DNA of 64,000 bases from Scolanthus callimorphus (GCA_033964015.1 CM066913.1:17569854-17633853), one strand, 5' to 3'. Positions 1-12,177 are shown, counted from the stretch's first letter. Program-made: numbers and translations. Notes: generated by a model from the sequence alone, not told the origin.

Positions 1-2163
1 CTACATGGGGGATATTCTTGTCATGGACCCCCACCCCTGAGTGTGGGGGATTAGTTGGGGGATAGAACTTTCTTCACCTTGTAAATACATCTACCTCTAG
101 CAGGAGCGCTGACCATACATACATACCCAAACGATTGATGTGATTTTCCGAAGAAATTTTAGAAATTTTGACAATGCATTTTATTATCTTATAAGTGGGC
201 GCATTTTCGGCCGAATTATAAATTCGAGAATTTTATCAACGACTTACCTCAATTGTGCCACAAGCTCAGTGGAAAGAGCGTGCTAAAATTATGCCAAGTT
301 TTGTGCGGACCGATCGGTTACAAACTCACGAAGATTCGACAGCCTTGCAAACAAACGTAAACAAGCCGTATTTTTACAAAGTTTGTAAAAATCTTGCCCC
401 CAAAAAACTTCGGTCCCTTTTAACGGATTGCCCTGAAACTTGGGATTATTGCTTATTTCCTTGTTGTCTATGTGCTCTTCAAATGGAAGGTTTAGATTTG
501 AGCTTGCTTATTAATTAAAGATATTAGAATTATATTTACGTGTTTATAAAACCATTTTATTTTTGACGTACAGTCGCCCGACTTTTATTGCTCAAAATTG
601 GTTTTCTGACAAGTGTCAATATGATCTTTTCCTCCGTGGTATGGGTAGATTTTAACTTGGATGCCTGTATCAAGAGTTGAAGATATCTTGACGTCACGAT
701 GCGCCCACCTAAATAGTTGCTTTCATAATTTATCCCTAATAATTTTCGAAAGTGTTGTCAGTGTATACTCTTAAAATATACGATACGGTGGCCCACTTGA
801 ACAATGTCCGATCAAAAACACCAAATGTCCGGCCAATTTTCCAGTAGAGACAACCAGGAAAAAAAATTGAAGGGTCATATTCTGATCAAGTAAGAACAAT
901 TATTTCCAGCTCTGAATTTAAAGCATGCGGAAGCTGAGCTCAATCATTATTGTCCAGTAGTGTTGATCATGGTACCACGTTGGATGTGATAATATTACAC
1001 CAACAACATTCAGAGGATTCAGGGACGAGAAACATTGAACTGAAGAAGTATTGGTTGTAGGCTGTCGCTGTTTCTTCCAAAGAATAAGCTTAACTGAAAT
1101 GCTAGTCAGCCGATACATACAGGAATGGAACCACGTGAGTGCTCTGCCTTGATTGGCTAAAACAATTGCTTGGTATTTTCCCACCGACAGCCCGCGCGCC
1201 AGCTTGTCTACCAACTGACAGTATGAAAACTATACGTGCTCAGATAATTAACCATTATCCTGCGAGATTGCGCAGAATATCGTCTGATACTTAACCGACG
1301 AGGGACGAAGTCCCGAGTTGGCTAAAATCAGACCATATTCTGCAAAATCGAGCAGGATAATGGTTTTATTATTCAGCACATCGATAGCACAAAAACCCCC
1401 GAAAAAATGACTTTTGTGTATTATTTACGAGCTCAAAACATCATATTTCCCTCAGAGACGGATATAGCAGGATAGCTGTCGTGTACAGAAGACAGCTATT
1501 GGCGTTCCAATGACCATATTTGGGCAGTGCATCGATGTGCTGAATAATGTTTGTTTATTCAGGTTTAAGGACTCGATATATATTGGCATAGTAGCATCGA
1601 ATCACTTCAATCATTGCCCCACTGGGTGGGGGAATTTCCAACACATTTTGCCTCAGGGGAGGGGACAAAAATCTAGTATGGCTCAGCTAACAATCCATGT
1701 CCCCACCCTTCCCCGAGGTTGGGGGGGGGGGGGGGGGGGGGGGGGGGTGGTTACAATTGACTGGTGCATAGCAGCTGGTCATGATGATCAGTTGACGAAC
1801 CAGTCAACGTTTTATGAGTCCAAATGTCTTTTTCATGGTGGTTTAATTGCTCGGAGCGAGCGCAGCGAGCGGAGAGCAAGTCTAATCTCGCCTTCATTTG
1901 CACGTTAGTATGCATTACATGCCGCTTTACATTTGTTTTTTATACTGTTTTACAAACCCTGATTGCAGCCTCTTGTTTCTTGTACCTGTGGTGCATGCGC
2001 AGTACGATTATTTTCTTATCGGCGAGTGTCATTTGGGTCCGTTCCGTGGCACGCCTTCCCGTGCTCCTTTGCAAAGGTAGATTTCTTTCCTCGTGGGCTA
2101 GCCGTTCGATGTGGATGTTTATTGGGAAGTTTGACTGAGATTATCGGTAAGTTAAAGCTATTA
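1..2163. other. Non-genic stretch, nothing recognised
   Basis: Open stretches here are short and show no domain, splice logic or codon signal that I trust. The notable contents are a pure G run of 27 bases at 1721-1747 and a hairpin at 1250-1365. I see no gene. Confidence 0.6.
1250..1365. repeat. Small inverted-repeat (hairpin) element
   Basis: The left arm begins AACCATTATCCTGC and continues through GCAGAATAT and TCTGAT. The right arm is its imperfect reverse complement, ending GCAGGATAATGGTT. The arms surround a GC-rich centre (GGGACGAAGTCCC) that can itself pair. Most likely a short palindromic MITE; no target duplication was resolved. Confidence 0.55.
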
Positions 2164-2641
2164 GGGACTGTTCGTTAATTACGGCGCAGGGGGGGCTGGT
2201 GGTTTTATAGGGGGGGTAAATTTTGCAGAACGTTGAAAAATTGGGGGGTAAATTTTTAGAACATGCGAAACTTTTGGGGGGTGCACTTCAGTGTCATGCA
2301 AATTTTAAACAGACTAGAATTGAGATTGAGTGCAATTGCGTGAAACACAGAGCACTCTGGAGTGTCCAGGGCCAACTAAAGATTTCCTACTAAAGATTTC
2401 TGTCGAACTTCTCCTCAACATCCTCTTCAACAATCATACTTAGTTAGACGTCATTTTGATACTAGCTAAGTCGATTAGCGTGCAGTGGGAGGGGAGGGGG
2501 GGGGGGTCAAATTTGAAATAGCCGTTTTTCGAAGGGGGTAGAAATTGAAACTACGTTTTTTGAACGGGGGTAACTTTTCACAAAACCTACGAGCAGAAAA
2601 AACCACCAGCCGCCCCTGCGACGTAATTAACGAACAGTCCC
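2164..2641. mobile_element. MITE with about 45-bp terminal inverted repeats
   Basis: The left end GGGACTGTTCGTTAATTACG is matched in reverse complement at the right end, and similarity continues inward through a GCTGGTGG block. The interior (about 390 bp) has runs of G and no coding potential. The flanks read TTA on the left and TCA on the right, so a 3-bp target duplication is possible but not clean. Non-autonomous DNA transposon, family unassigned. Confidence 0.75.
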
Positions 2642-4191
2642 TCAATTGCCTCAATTACCTTTTAACCCCTTTAACAAGTTATCGCAGCTTTCAAAACGTA
2701 TTTTTCACTGGTGTGAGAACATTTTCACTGCCGTTTTCCCGAGTTCTAGAGCGAATTTCGAACGGACGACCATCAACGGCTGCAGCTGCTGTCGAACAAG
2801 AACACAAGACGTTTGGCTTTGCCAAATCTCCCCATCTATTGGGGGCTGCCTGTAATAATCAGGTCTCCTCCAACTTGGAGGGATTATCATCCCCGGTGTG
2901 GGGAAAATAGACTTGAAATGATAGCACAAGCAACTTGCTACATGCATATTATAATAAAATCAATTAGTTGAGAGCTAACCGATATAGATGAGCAGCTATT
3001 AAGTTAGTAAGCTGCTGTAGTACAAACCAGTAATAAAGATGAATACATTAACAGGCAGCTCATAGTAAGCTGCTGCTGTAGTACAAAGCACATTTTTTTT
3101 TCCAAAAATAGCGCACCCCTAATGCAATATCATTTAACGTGTTTGTCCAGGTAAGTAAATGATAACAGAATCTTTCGTTGTTGTTGTTGTTCTTCTTTTT
3201 TAGTTATTTTTTTCATTTTTTGTAGATCCATCCTAGAGTTATAACGAATAACCCCTCTAAGCAACCGGCACAACATACTCTTCAGTGGTTGCAAGTTGCC
3301 ATCCACTGATTTATGTGAAAAATGATTCACTTGACATAATCTACATGGAACCCTCCATCTCTACAGCAAGCAACAAAACAAGGGAGAGACATCAGCTGTC
3401 TCAGGAACCAAAACTAATTGTTACTGCTAATCCAAACAAGGTTTAAAAATGGATATGGGCAAGGAGTTGTTGTGCAATTATATAGCAAGGGGCCATGTTA
3501 CTGCGCTTTATAAACAACAAGAACAAATTGGAGACAATTTGGAAGCTTTTACAGAGTGTCAGAAACACCAAGCATAGACATCAACTTTAAATCCTTAAAT
3601 CCTTAAAAGGACACCAGTGTCTGTTATGAAAATAATTATGTCAACAACAAAATGTCTGGCTTTGGTAAAATAATGTGAAAAAACTGGTTCGATGCTGTAT
3701 CTCATGCATGAAAAGTATAATGCTGTTATTATTACTCGTTTGAAACAATGCCACAACTGAATCAAGAAAATGGATGTGCAGCAAAAATATTCAACCAACA
3801 CAAGAAACCAAGCTACTGCAATTGCAAATCCTGCTTGTTTCTGACCTAATTCCTGAAACATATGTGTACATTGATATTTATTGTGCAATTGTCTACACCC
3901 CTCATACATTTGGATAACTGAAGATTGCAAATATTGTTCAGAAATAAAATAACTGTGCAGAACCATTTGATCAACTGTTCACGTCCAATGTTGATTTGTT
4001 AGAGGATTAAAGTAAACAAAAAACATAGCAAAGCAAGCAAACATTTAAGTAACAAGAGTGCTATTTTCTGAAATGTTCGTCAGAACTGTAGATTCCTGGA
4101 GCAGCTACAAAACAACAGTTGAAATGTGGCAGCCTTCAGATCACATTCTTGCGCTGCTTACAATATTCAGACGCCTCATTTTTATACACTA
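2642..4191. other. Non-genic stretch, nothing recognised
   Basis: AT-rich sequence with a GTT/TTC-rich patch near 3180-3220 and a locally repeated 'agctgctgtagtacaaa' block near 3010 and 3070. No splice-linked coding exon was found on either strand. Confidence 0.55.
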
Positions 4192-4533
4192 GGCCCCGTC
4201 CACACATACCCGGATATTTTTGAATCCGAAACTTTTTCCACACGTATCGGGATATTTTTGAATCCGAAACGTTTTCTTTCCGGATACTGCTATCATCCAC
4301 ACGCATCCAGCGAATTCGCAGACAAATCCAGTCATTCGTATCAGAAAATATCCGGATTCGACTGTTCACATGTCTCCGAAATGTTATCGGATTCAAAAAA
4401 GTTCCATTCTCGAGATCGGATTCAAAAATATCCCTATTCGTCTACGAATTCACCGGATACGTGTGGACGATAGCCATATCCAGAAAGAAAAAGTTGCGGA
4501 TTCAAAAATATCCGGATACGTGTGGACGGGGCC
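4192..4533. mobile_element. MITE, GGCCCCGTCCACAC ends
   Basis: The termini are inverted repeats of about 38 bp beginning GGCCCCGTCCACAC, then a GGATATTTTTGAATCCG block. That block recurs several times internally in both orientations. The flanking dinucleotide TA is present on both sides (4190-4191 and 4534-4535), consistent with a TA target duplication. Non-autonomous DNA transposon just upstream of the sushi-HYR gene. Confidence 0.8.
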
Positions 4534-4726
4534 TAAACAAAACACTTTCTGCAAAGAGTAGCTTCCCCTCCGAGCACTTCACTATCTACATAGATACTTC
4601 TAGTTAGTCGATATTGCTATCAAAGGACAGTTGGGTAAACAAACGATGTCTCTCCTATATACGCACCTGAACACACATTTTAACTTCCAACGAGATAAAG
4701 TTAAACTCCCAAAGAGCTATAGCCAA

Positions 4727-7700
4727 ATGTTTCACGGAGTCATTGAGATAATAATGGGATCTATGAGAGCTTTTGTCTTTGTCTTGATTTTTTCTTTTGG
4801 TATCACTCTCTCAGGTTAGTACATCTTCCTCTTCAGGCTTGAATTTGTAGCTGCAACGAAGTGTTTGTTGAATATATGGTTTTAGCAGGTGCACAAAACG
4901 GCTCTGTACAAAATATTTGTTCCGCAGCCACTGTCCCGGCGTCTCGCCGTACTGCTTTACCCAGTTTCGGAGAGGACGTTAAACTGAAACACTCTGGCAG
5001 TGATCACCCTGCGAATTACGCCGTTGGGACCCAGCGCAATCAGACAATCAATTCAGCTTAACTTTGTTTTTACTTTGTTTATTTTATAATTTTAGTCATC
5101 TTTGTTTCAGGCTCTTTCCTGATTCCCACAACATTTACATGCCCCGCTCTTCAGGATCCATCAGGGGGAGAACTGATACCTCATGATATTTGTACGGGCA
5201 GACGTCCGGTTCCCAAAGGGACTAGCTGTCAATTGAGATGTGGCCCAGGGTACCAAGTCCCCCCAGGAGGACGATTCGTGACGTACTGCCAGGATTCAGG
5301 ACAATGGAGTACAACACTAGGCAAATGTGTGGGTAAGATCACCAAAAACATAATGATATAAATAGAGATAATAATAGCGGAGCTCCCGCTCGGCGCGAAG
5401 CGCCGCGCGAGCGGAGCACCATAGATAAGAGAAAAACGTATACATTAACCCATGGCAGGGGCAAATTAGATGGGGCGTGATACTAGATATGGCAACGTGT
5501 CACATCGAATTGGTTTATCAGTCTATTTTTAGAAACTGCATCCCGCGAGATCCCACAGCAATCAGCCAATGAGCGACCGAGAACAACTAGCCAATGAGAA
5601 TGCAGCACTTTCTCCCCCTTCGCGCCTTTTCAAAGTTTGCAAAGGGAGATGAAATCCACTCTTCTTAGATTTGGACTTAAATGTAGACTAGAATCCAGCC
5701 AGTCATCTGAATCAAAAGATCTTAGCGACCATGAAGGTGATTGAGATGGATGGAATAGAGGAATCTTGCAGCGAGGAAGACTGAACTGACTGTTTGAAAA
5801 AAGTAGTACGAGCAGGCGGCAAATCTTCACGACAAAAATTATTCAAGACAACACAAGAAAAGAGAGGAGATCACAACAAACTTGAATGGAGAACAAATTA
5901 CACCGTAATTTCAGAGCTCATAAGCTCTTTTGAAAGAACTGAACAAGCGGGAAAAACTCCCCCGCGAGATTCTCCGTGGGTTGTTGCCGTTGGATTCATC
6001 GCTAAAATCATTTTTGATTCAGATGACTCGCTTCATAATCATAGAAACTAAATTAAAGCATATCAGAAGAGTTTTAAGATTCTCCTACGCTTGTAAGGTT
6101 TCCATTAGAGTTCAAACAGTGTCGAATAAGATCTCATTGCCACGAATCATCCAGCTTAATTCTCACTATCTGCACGGGCAAATCATTATTTGTTTTCTAT
6201 GACAGCCTTCACGTATAAGTTAAAAGCCTTTCTGTGACATTTGTGTGACAGCCTTTTCTTATTTCACAAATGACAGACTGCAAAAGACTGAGTCAGTTTT
6301 GCATGGAAGTCCAGGGTTTTAGTTTCTCTCTGCACCTACTTGGCTGAGCATTTAACGTTTTTTTCCGCAGTTTTTCCCGGTGTTGTTGTTCAAGTGAAAA
6401 GCCGCTTTTCAACCCTAGAAAATGTCTTTGTCTGTTTTTCTCTTTTAGGGATACATGATCATTGTTGTATGTGTTTCAAGTTACAGATGTCAGAAGTCAA
6501 TACTATTCAAAACAAAATACAAAAACTTGTAGACAACCGCCGCCATCTTTGGGTGTTTTTCAGGCGGACGTCGGAGAAAACAGATCCCGTTCCCGCGGGA
6601 TTTGATTCCCGCGGGATCTAATCTAAAAATAGATTGATAAACCAATTCGATGTGACGCATTACAGTATCGAAGAGTCACGCCCCATTTAATTTGGCCCTG
6701 CTCATGGAGTTCATTTTTGAACGTCACGGACATTATGGTCCATTTTAATGACGTCATTGATGACGTAAGGGCACGTGACTTTTGTGTAAAGTTCCTCTTA
6801 TGGTCTTTGAAAGTTTGTCTAAGTTTGGCTTCTATATATTCGGGAGATATGATGTTTTCTTTATTTTTCTGGTATTAAACCTATAGTGTCCGTCCGTCCG
6901 TCCGTGTCCACATGGGAACCCTGTGGTATACAAAGAAAAAATATTTCTCCTCAAGGGAACATGCTAAGACAACCATACTTGGGATATTTTGTCTATGCTA
7001 CAAGGGGGTGCTGTAGCACGGTCACGTGATGTGACGTTATCGATGACGGCTGATATTACGGCTGCACCCGCGATCTCTTACCACGAAAACCCATGAAACC
7101 CGGAATGATGATTGAGACATTCATTTCTCGTGGAAAGGGAAGACTCTAAATGAACTAAACTTGGGTAGTGTTGTCTAGGTCACCAGAGGAGTAAAATCTA
7201 GTGGTCACGTGATGTGACGTCATCAATGACGTCATCTATGCTTGAAAAATTTATATCTCGTGAAGGGAAGATTCTAAAACAATCAAACTTGGGTAGTGTT
7301 GTCTAGGTCACCAGAGGAGTGAAATAAAGTGGTCACGTGTTGTGACTTCTTCGATGACGTCATCTATGCTTGAAAAATTAATATCTCGCGAAGGGAAGGC
7401 TGTAAGACAACCAAACTTAGGTAGACTTGTCTAGGTCATTAGAGCAAAATAACATGGTCATGTGATGTGACGTCATCGATGACGTCATCCTTGCTCGAAA
7501 AATTAATCTCTCGTAAAGGGAATACTCTGAGACAGCCAAACTTGGGTAGAATTGTCTAGGTCATTGGAGGATCGAAACAAAGTGGTCACGTGATGTGACG
7601 TCACTGATGACGTCATCTATGTTTGAAAAAATTATTTCTCGTGAAGGGAAGGCTCTAAGACAAGCAATTTGGTAGAATTGTCTAGGTCACCAGAGGACTG

Positions 7701-9486
7701 CAACGTAGTGGTCTCATGAATGATGTGTGCGTCATAGAGACATCAACGATGACGCCAAGCTTTATAAGTGGCATAAAATTGACTGCGAGCTCTGCTTTTA
7801 GGCAGTGCCGAAATCTATATATTATATAAAGATCTATAGAATTGTGAGGGCAAGACCACAACCATCTCGCCCAATTATGAAAAAGTATGTGATTGGCGTT
7901 CGGATGTTTCGTCATTTATTTTTTTATTTATTTATTTTACACGGCTGAACCATTGTATAGCGACCCACATTTTTGAAACATCGATTTATTTTGTTTTTGC
8001 TGTTCCGTCATTAAAGTCTTTTGAGCCACTCAGATTATTTGGCACCTTTTCTCCAGTACAGTGACATTGCTCCCTGCGGAAGGAAAGCCAGACAGTCACG
8101 ATGGAAGCCAGCTGACTGCCAAGGCGAAACATAGCAAGAATTTGATTGGCACAAAAAGTCTGAGTGATAGCCTGCGTAGCAAGCGTCCATTTGTGTTTTC
8201 ATTGAAAAGAAACCCAGAAAACAGAAGAACGTGGCAAATTCGACGAGAAAGTTTTTGTTCGCCCCATTTCCGCGCGACCAAAAACTCGCTCGTTGAACTC
8301 GTTCTCGCCGCTTTCTTCTCTGTTTCTATGGATTTCTTTTCCCTGAAAACACACGTGGACGCTTGCTACACAGCTGGTTATTTGAGTGACGGACGACAAA
8401 GCTAGCCCAACATGAATAAATCAATGTGTTGAAAACGTGTTTCGCGATGCAACGGTTATAGCTGTAAACAAGCAGATATACAACCCCCAGTGGTCAAGTG
8501 CCCCGATGATATCGAAGCGGTCGCAGAACAAGGAAAGAGCTACGCAATAGTCAAGTATTCAGTCGGCACGGTTACAGACAACTCAGACGTGTACTCCCCT
8601 AATCAGATCACTCTCAATGCGTCTCACTATAGTCCTGTGAAGATTCCTATAAATCGTTTTGGTCAAATCATTTCCGTGGTGGCTACAGATGCGGCTGGTA
8701 ACAAAGGTTCTTGTCGATTCAGAGTGAGAGTCAGAGGTATGATAGACCAGACTTCGTATGACTGTGAAAAGTACCGTGACACGGCGCGATCACTTCATCT
8801 TTGGGCGAGCGAAACCTGAAGCCCTGAAAGGGGTAACCACAAAACGTTTTCTAAGGAGTTATTCCAGTAACTTTTATATTATTTGCATTTTTCTAGTTCA
8901 CTTCACGTTAAAAATTTCGGCGCTCTAGTCCAGCGCGCATAAGGAATGACATCAGAAACATACAACTTTAGTTGTATGAAGTTTCTGATTAAGTTATATG
9001 CTTCTGAGGACATCTAATATGGTTTTTGGGACCTCGCCCAACAAAGACAATTCTTGGTTTGATCACATGGCATATCCGCACGTTCTGCAACATTCAAGTG
9101 GAGGTCAAAATTATGATTGCTCACGCTGAAATTGATCGCATGGTTTGCCGTCTATATAATAAAAAAGAAAATTACAGGCAAATTACAGGCAAACGTCTTG
9201 CTGGGAATCTATGTTGCGCTTCAAACATTGCTGGAAAAAAATTGGAAAATTTTTGGAATATTTTGTTTGAACGCATTTTACAGGGGGGGCGCTCGTGTAC
9301 CCGTGAAACGTTTGACTTGACTGTGTATTTACAGAGCATGGAACTCCCTCGGAGATGAAGACGATTGGAGATCAAGAGCATTTCTACAATGGGGACGCCA
9401 TGAATGATGCTGCTGTACAAGAACAACTCAAAGCAAATCTCGAACGCCTTATCAAACAAGAACAAGGTCACGAGCTGCGACATTAA
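4727..9486 (+). CDS. Secreted sushi (CCP) + HYR domain protein, four exons
   Basis: Predicted exons are 4727-4814, 5111-5332, 8491-8736 and 9335-9486, with GT/AG borders. Every intron is phase 1, which makes the domain exons symmetric modules. Exon 1 encodes a hydrophobic signal peptide; the start could be the ATG at 4727 or the in-frame ATG at 4754. Exon 2 is one complete sushi/CCP module with cysteines in the contexts FTCPAL, HDICTG, TSCQLRCGPGY and TYCQDSGQW, ending GKCV. Exon 3 is an HYR domain, starting VVKCPDDIEA, with TDNS in the middle and the diagnostic ATDAAGNKGSCRFRVRV end. Exon 4 gives a polar, probably helical tail ending in a TAA stop. AATAAA follows at about 9737. The product is about 237 aa and likely extracellular; sushi and HYR modules usually mediate adhesion or complement-like binding, but the partner is unknown. 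Intron 2 is swollen by transposons. Confidence 0.75.
5456..6700. mobile_element. Nested hAT-like element with ~75-bp inverted repeats
   Basis: The left terminus begins CAGGGGCAAATTAGATGGGG. The right terminus is its imperfect reverse complement (CAGGGCCAAATTAAATGGGG when read inward). Homology runs inward about 75 bp through CACATCGAATTGGTTTATCA. CAGGG ends are typical of hAT elements. The flanks are CCCATGG on the left and CTCATGG on the right, a 7-bp near-duplication. No intact transposase is visible; the interior holds only short open stretches. It is inserted inside the Helitron-like element at 5376-7826. Confidence 0.65.
6740..7720. repeat. Tandem ~125-bp units carrying CACGTG and TGACGTCA palindromes
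   Basis: Units follow one another near 7022, 7204, 7334, 7458, 7586 and 7712, each with a version of GGTCACGTGATGTGACGTCA then TCGATGACGTCATC. A longer shared block follows (ATCTCGTGAAGGGAAG, AACTTGGGTAG, GTCTAGGTCACCAGA). The oldest units have decayed palindromes. The block lies inside the Helitron-like element and is homologous to the array near 20.1-20.7 kb. Confidence 0.8.
7827..8490. other. Remainder of intron 2 of the sushi-HYR gene
   Basis: No coding exon is seen between the transposon and the acceptor CCCCCAG that starts the HYR exon at 8491. The stretch has a TTTATTTA-rich patch near 7917-7935 and otherwise unremarkable sequence. Confidence 0.5.
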
Positions 9487-10184
9487 ACACAATATGACCG
9501 CTCAATTAAACCAGGTCATATGATCTTTGTTAGTTTAAAACCATTTTCAGAGCACCGTGCTGTAACAGTGCCCTAAAATGTAGGACAAGAGAAGTCATAA
9601 TTCATTTTAACGAAATAAAATGTTAAGCAGCTGATCATATCGTTCCAACCCACCGAAGACGTTACTGTCCAGGAACGCGTGACAGGTGAATAAAATGTTG
9701 TAAAATTGTTTATAATACCCTTGTTATTGGAGGTAGAATAAAGTATTGAAACTCTGAAAGAGTTGCGCTCTGAAAGAGTTGCGGTTCACTGTGGCATTTT
9801 ATAAGTGGGGTTGTCAGTCCCTCTCGCATCTAGCCAGCCTGAGTTGTAAGCGTCCCAGGTGGGTCTTCGGACACTGCTAGCTCGAGGAAGTCGAGTTTTG
9901 GCTGAGCGAAAATTGGAGGACGAAAAGGGAGAGTCTCTACTTACTATTTTGAAATTCAACTTTTACCTCGGGAAATAGATATCTCAAACAAAAACAATTT
10001 CAGGAAAATATCAAGAAAAAAAAACACGAGCACAGTCGCGTTCAGGGAAAAAAATTCGAGCTTCAAAACTGGACGCGAAAAAAATATCGAGCCAAAAAAC
10101 AATTAGTCACTCTCCCCATCAAATATCAAATATCGTCCGTCTAAACGGTGTTTAGATCTTGTTGTCATCCAATTGAGATTATCT
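9487..10184. other. 3' flank of the sushi-HYR gene up to the tandem duplication
   Basis: Contains a plausible polyadenylation signal AATAAA at about 9737 and a short 'ctctgaaagagttgcg' direct repeat near 9752-9785. No gene recognised. Confidence 0.45.
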
Positions 10185-10560
10185 GATGACACGGGTGCGT
10201 ATCCAAGAATTTCAAAAAGGGGGGCTTGATTCATAATGTAAGTGCATGGAGGGATATCGTTTGACGGGATCAGCGTGTTAGCGTGACCCAACTTTGTCCG
10301 GGCAGAAAACAGCGTGCATAGGTAAGGCAAGAAGGAGATGTTCTGCTTCAATTCGTTTGAGCTGAAATCGTTATTCTTTCCAATTGTATCGCATTTTACA
10401 TCCAAACCTTTTGGGAGGAAGCGATGTTATGTATTTATTTGAGATAGTTCTAGAGCGTAAAGATGGGTGTGAAAAATGGGAGTCATGGAACTATCCAAAA
10501 ACACATTGCGTAAAATCATTAGGAAATGCATTGCGCAAATGACCGTACGACATGATTTTA

Positions 10561-11107
10561 GGCCCTGTTTATATGAGCCCGGGAAGAATGATAGCGCTTC
10601 TAGCCGAGGCACTCAAAGCGAGCGTTTATATGGAGAAAACTTGTCTCGGGTGAAAGGGATAGCCCTAATAGGCGAGACAAGTTTGAATCGTCCAATATGG
10701 CGGACCTCAGAAGCCTTTCTTGGCAGTATTGCACTTTCACTTCATTTAAATTCTTAAGCAGCATAGCCCGTCAGTTGTTCCAGATACTTTATTTTATTTT
10801 GTTCCGTTTTGAAGACAACAAAACGTGCTAGTAACCAAAACAGCGCAAAAATAGCCTGCACGAATTGTCCCGGGAAGAAGGGACAAACTGTTTATATGGA
10901 GAAAGTTGTCCCGGGACGAAGGGATAACTCGCCTCGGCTACGTGAGCTATCCCAGGCACCCGAGACAACCCTTCATCCCGGGACGTCATGTAAACGGTTT
11001 ATTGCGTTTTACAAAGAAATGTATGGAAAAAGTGTCTCGTCCCGAGTAACTCGGCTACGAGGGTTATCCCTTCTTCCCGGGACAACTTTTCCCATATAAA
11101 CGGGCCC
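10561..11107. mobile_element. MITE with TTA target duplication and empty site in unit 2
   Basis: Termini are GGCCCTGTTTATATGAG and its reverse-complement partner CCCATATAAACGGGCCC. Internal blocks of CCCGGGA(C/A)(G/A)AAGGG alternate orientation. The pre-insertion sequence GATTTTAGTCAAG survives in unit 2 at about 23555-23567. Unit 1 reads GATTTTA-element-TTAGTCAAG, which shows a 3-bp TTA duplication. That fits PIF/Harbinger-type (TWA) insertion. Confidence 0.85.
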
Positions 11108-11130
11108 TTAGTCAAGTAGTCGTCAATGTC

Positions 11131-11370
11131 ACGCGTAGCCAGGGGGGGGGGGGGACCCCCTCTCCCGCCGCGGAACCCCTCCTCGCCTCTGTTCTGGACC
11201 GACTTACTACTAAAATTGTAAATATTTAAGTTAGACAACAAATAAAAGCTCCAATAAAATGTAGCAATGCAAATTTCTTCAAACGCTAGTTTTTCCCCGA
11301 GATCTATGTGGAGTTTTTTATTTTTTGAATTTTGGAACCCCCCCTCTCATAAGTGCTGGCTACGCCCCTG
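11131..11370. mobile_element. MITE of the CGTAGCCAGG family
   Basis: Ends are ACGCGTAGCCAGGGG and CTGGCTACGCCCCTG, in inverted orientation, around a G-run and a C-rich patch. Related copies lie at 11373-11644, 32560-32708 and 44748-44920. Confidence 0.6.
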
Positions 11371-11372
11371 TC

Positions 11373-11644
11373 CAGGCCCGTAGCCAGGGATTTTTGTGGG
11401 GATTGCTAATCTAGAGAAAGCGGACCAACGTGGTATGAATTTATCAACCGCTAGTCAAAATTCACTACGAAAAGCAAATATACTAAACTGACTGTATGCC
11501 AAAGTGACTGCAGTCTTCTGTTTGGCCCATTTAGTCACTAATACAGTGTTATCAAACCCTTAACTGTGGACCTTTTTGTCGCGTGGGGGGGGGGGGGGGG
11601 GGGGGTGCTTGCGCACCCCGGAACCCCCCCTGGCTACGGGCCTG
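11373..11644. mobile_element. MITE, CAGGCCCGTAGCCAGGG ends
   Basis: Inverted termini CAGGCCCGTAGCCAGGG and CCCTGGCTACGGGCCTG enclose about 240 bp that includes a G run of roughly 22 bases near 11585. A partially deleted relative is at about 23608-23760 in unit 2, where the G-rich part is preceded by a (TG)n tract. The insertion therefore probably predates the duplication. Confidence 0.7.
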
Positions 11645-12177
11645 GTATCTAAAAGCTATTGAATGGACACAAATATAATTTCATACTTGAGAGACTCTTA
11701 TTGTGTTTCTATGTGATTCCCTGTGATTCCATGGTTTTTGCCGGGGGGCATTTTTACAATAACGAGAGCATTTGTACCATTTCCAGCTTTTCTGCCGCCG
11801 TGTTGGTCGTCTTTCACCTCTAGCATCAGATAAGAAGCCAAGACAGAAAAGATTCGAAAAGATGAACTTTATACGTGTCCTAATTTCTAAGTTTCTGCCT
11901 CATGTCTTTCTTTAGACTTTCCGATAAACAAATTATAGTATCAGGATTGCTTTGTGACGAAAGATTTACCTCACTCACATGTTTGGGGGTCAATGTGAGC
12001 TGAGACCCCATGACAGGTCACGAGGAATCGTCAAAACCCTACAAGAAACGGCGCATACTGTCAATTGTACGAGAACAGCAACTGGATATGTGAATGGAGA
12101 TATTGGAGCAAAAATATTGCGGAAAAACCTAAAGCGAAGCTTCTAGAGTGGAAACGAATAATCAAATTACGAACAAC

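Larger units (their letters stand above)
5376..7826 (-). mobile_element. Helitron-like repetitive element with hairpin terminus
   Basis: The left end reads AGCGGAGCTCC followed by a strong GC hairpin (CGGCGCGAAGCGCCG core) and GCGGAGCACCATA. The right end reads GAGCTCTGCTTTTAGGCAGTGC followed by a CTATATATTA block. On the minus strand this gives a start near TCTAATATATAG and a 3' hairpin followed about 12 bases later by CTA(A/T), which resembles Helitron architecture. The same two ends recur at 19.7-21.0 kb and at 34.66/39.82 kb. No Rep/helicase reading frame is present, so it would be non-autonomous. The class assignment is inference. It sits in intron 2 of the sushi-HYR gene. Confidence 0.5.

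Noticed and set aside
1721..1747. Long G runs across the window as regulatory G-quadruplexes
   Set aside because: They recur mostly inside MITEs of the CGTAGCCAGG and GGACAATTCC families and their lengths may be unreliable in the assembly. They are noted only as repeat content.
1510..1908. 132-codon frame around a poly-G tract
   Set aside because: The poly-glycine stretch is the G homopolymer; flanking sequence has no coding features.
5794..6202. Possible transposase remnant inside the hAT-like element
   Set aside because: Frames are short and show no recognisable DDE/RNase H-like or BED-finger motifs.
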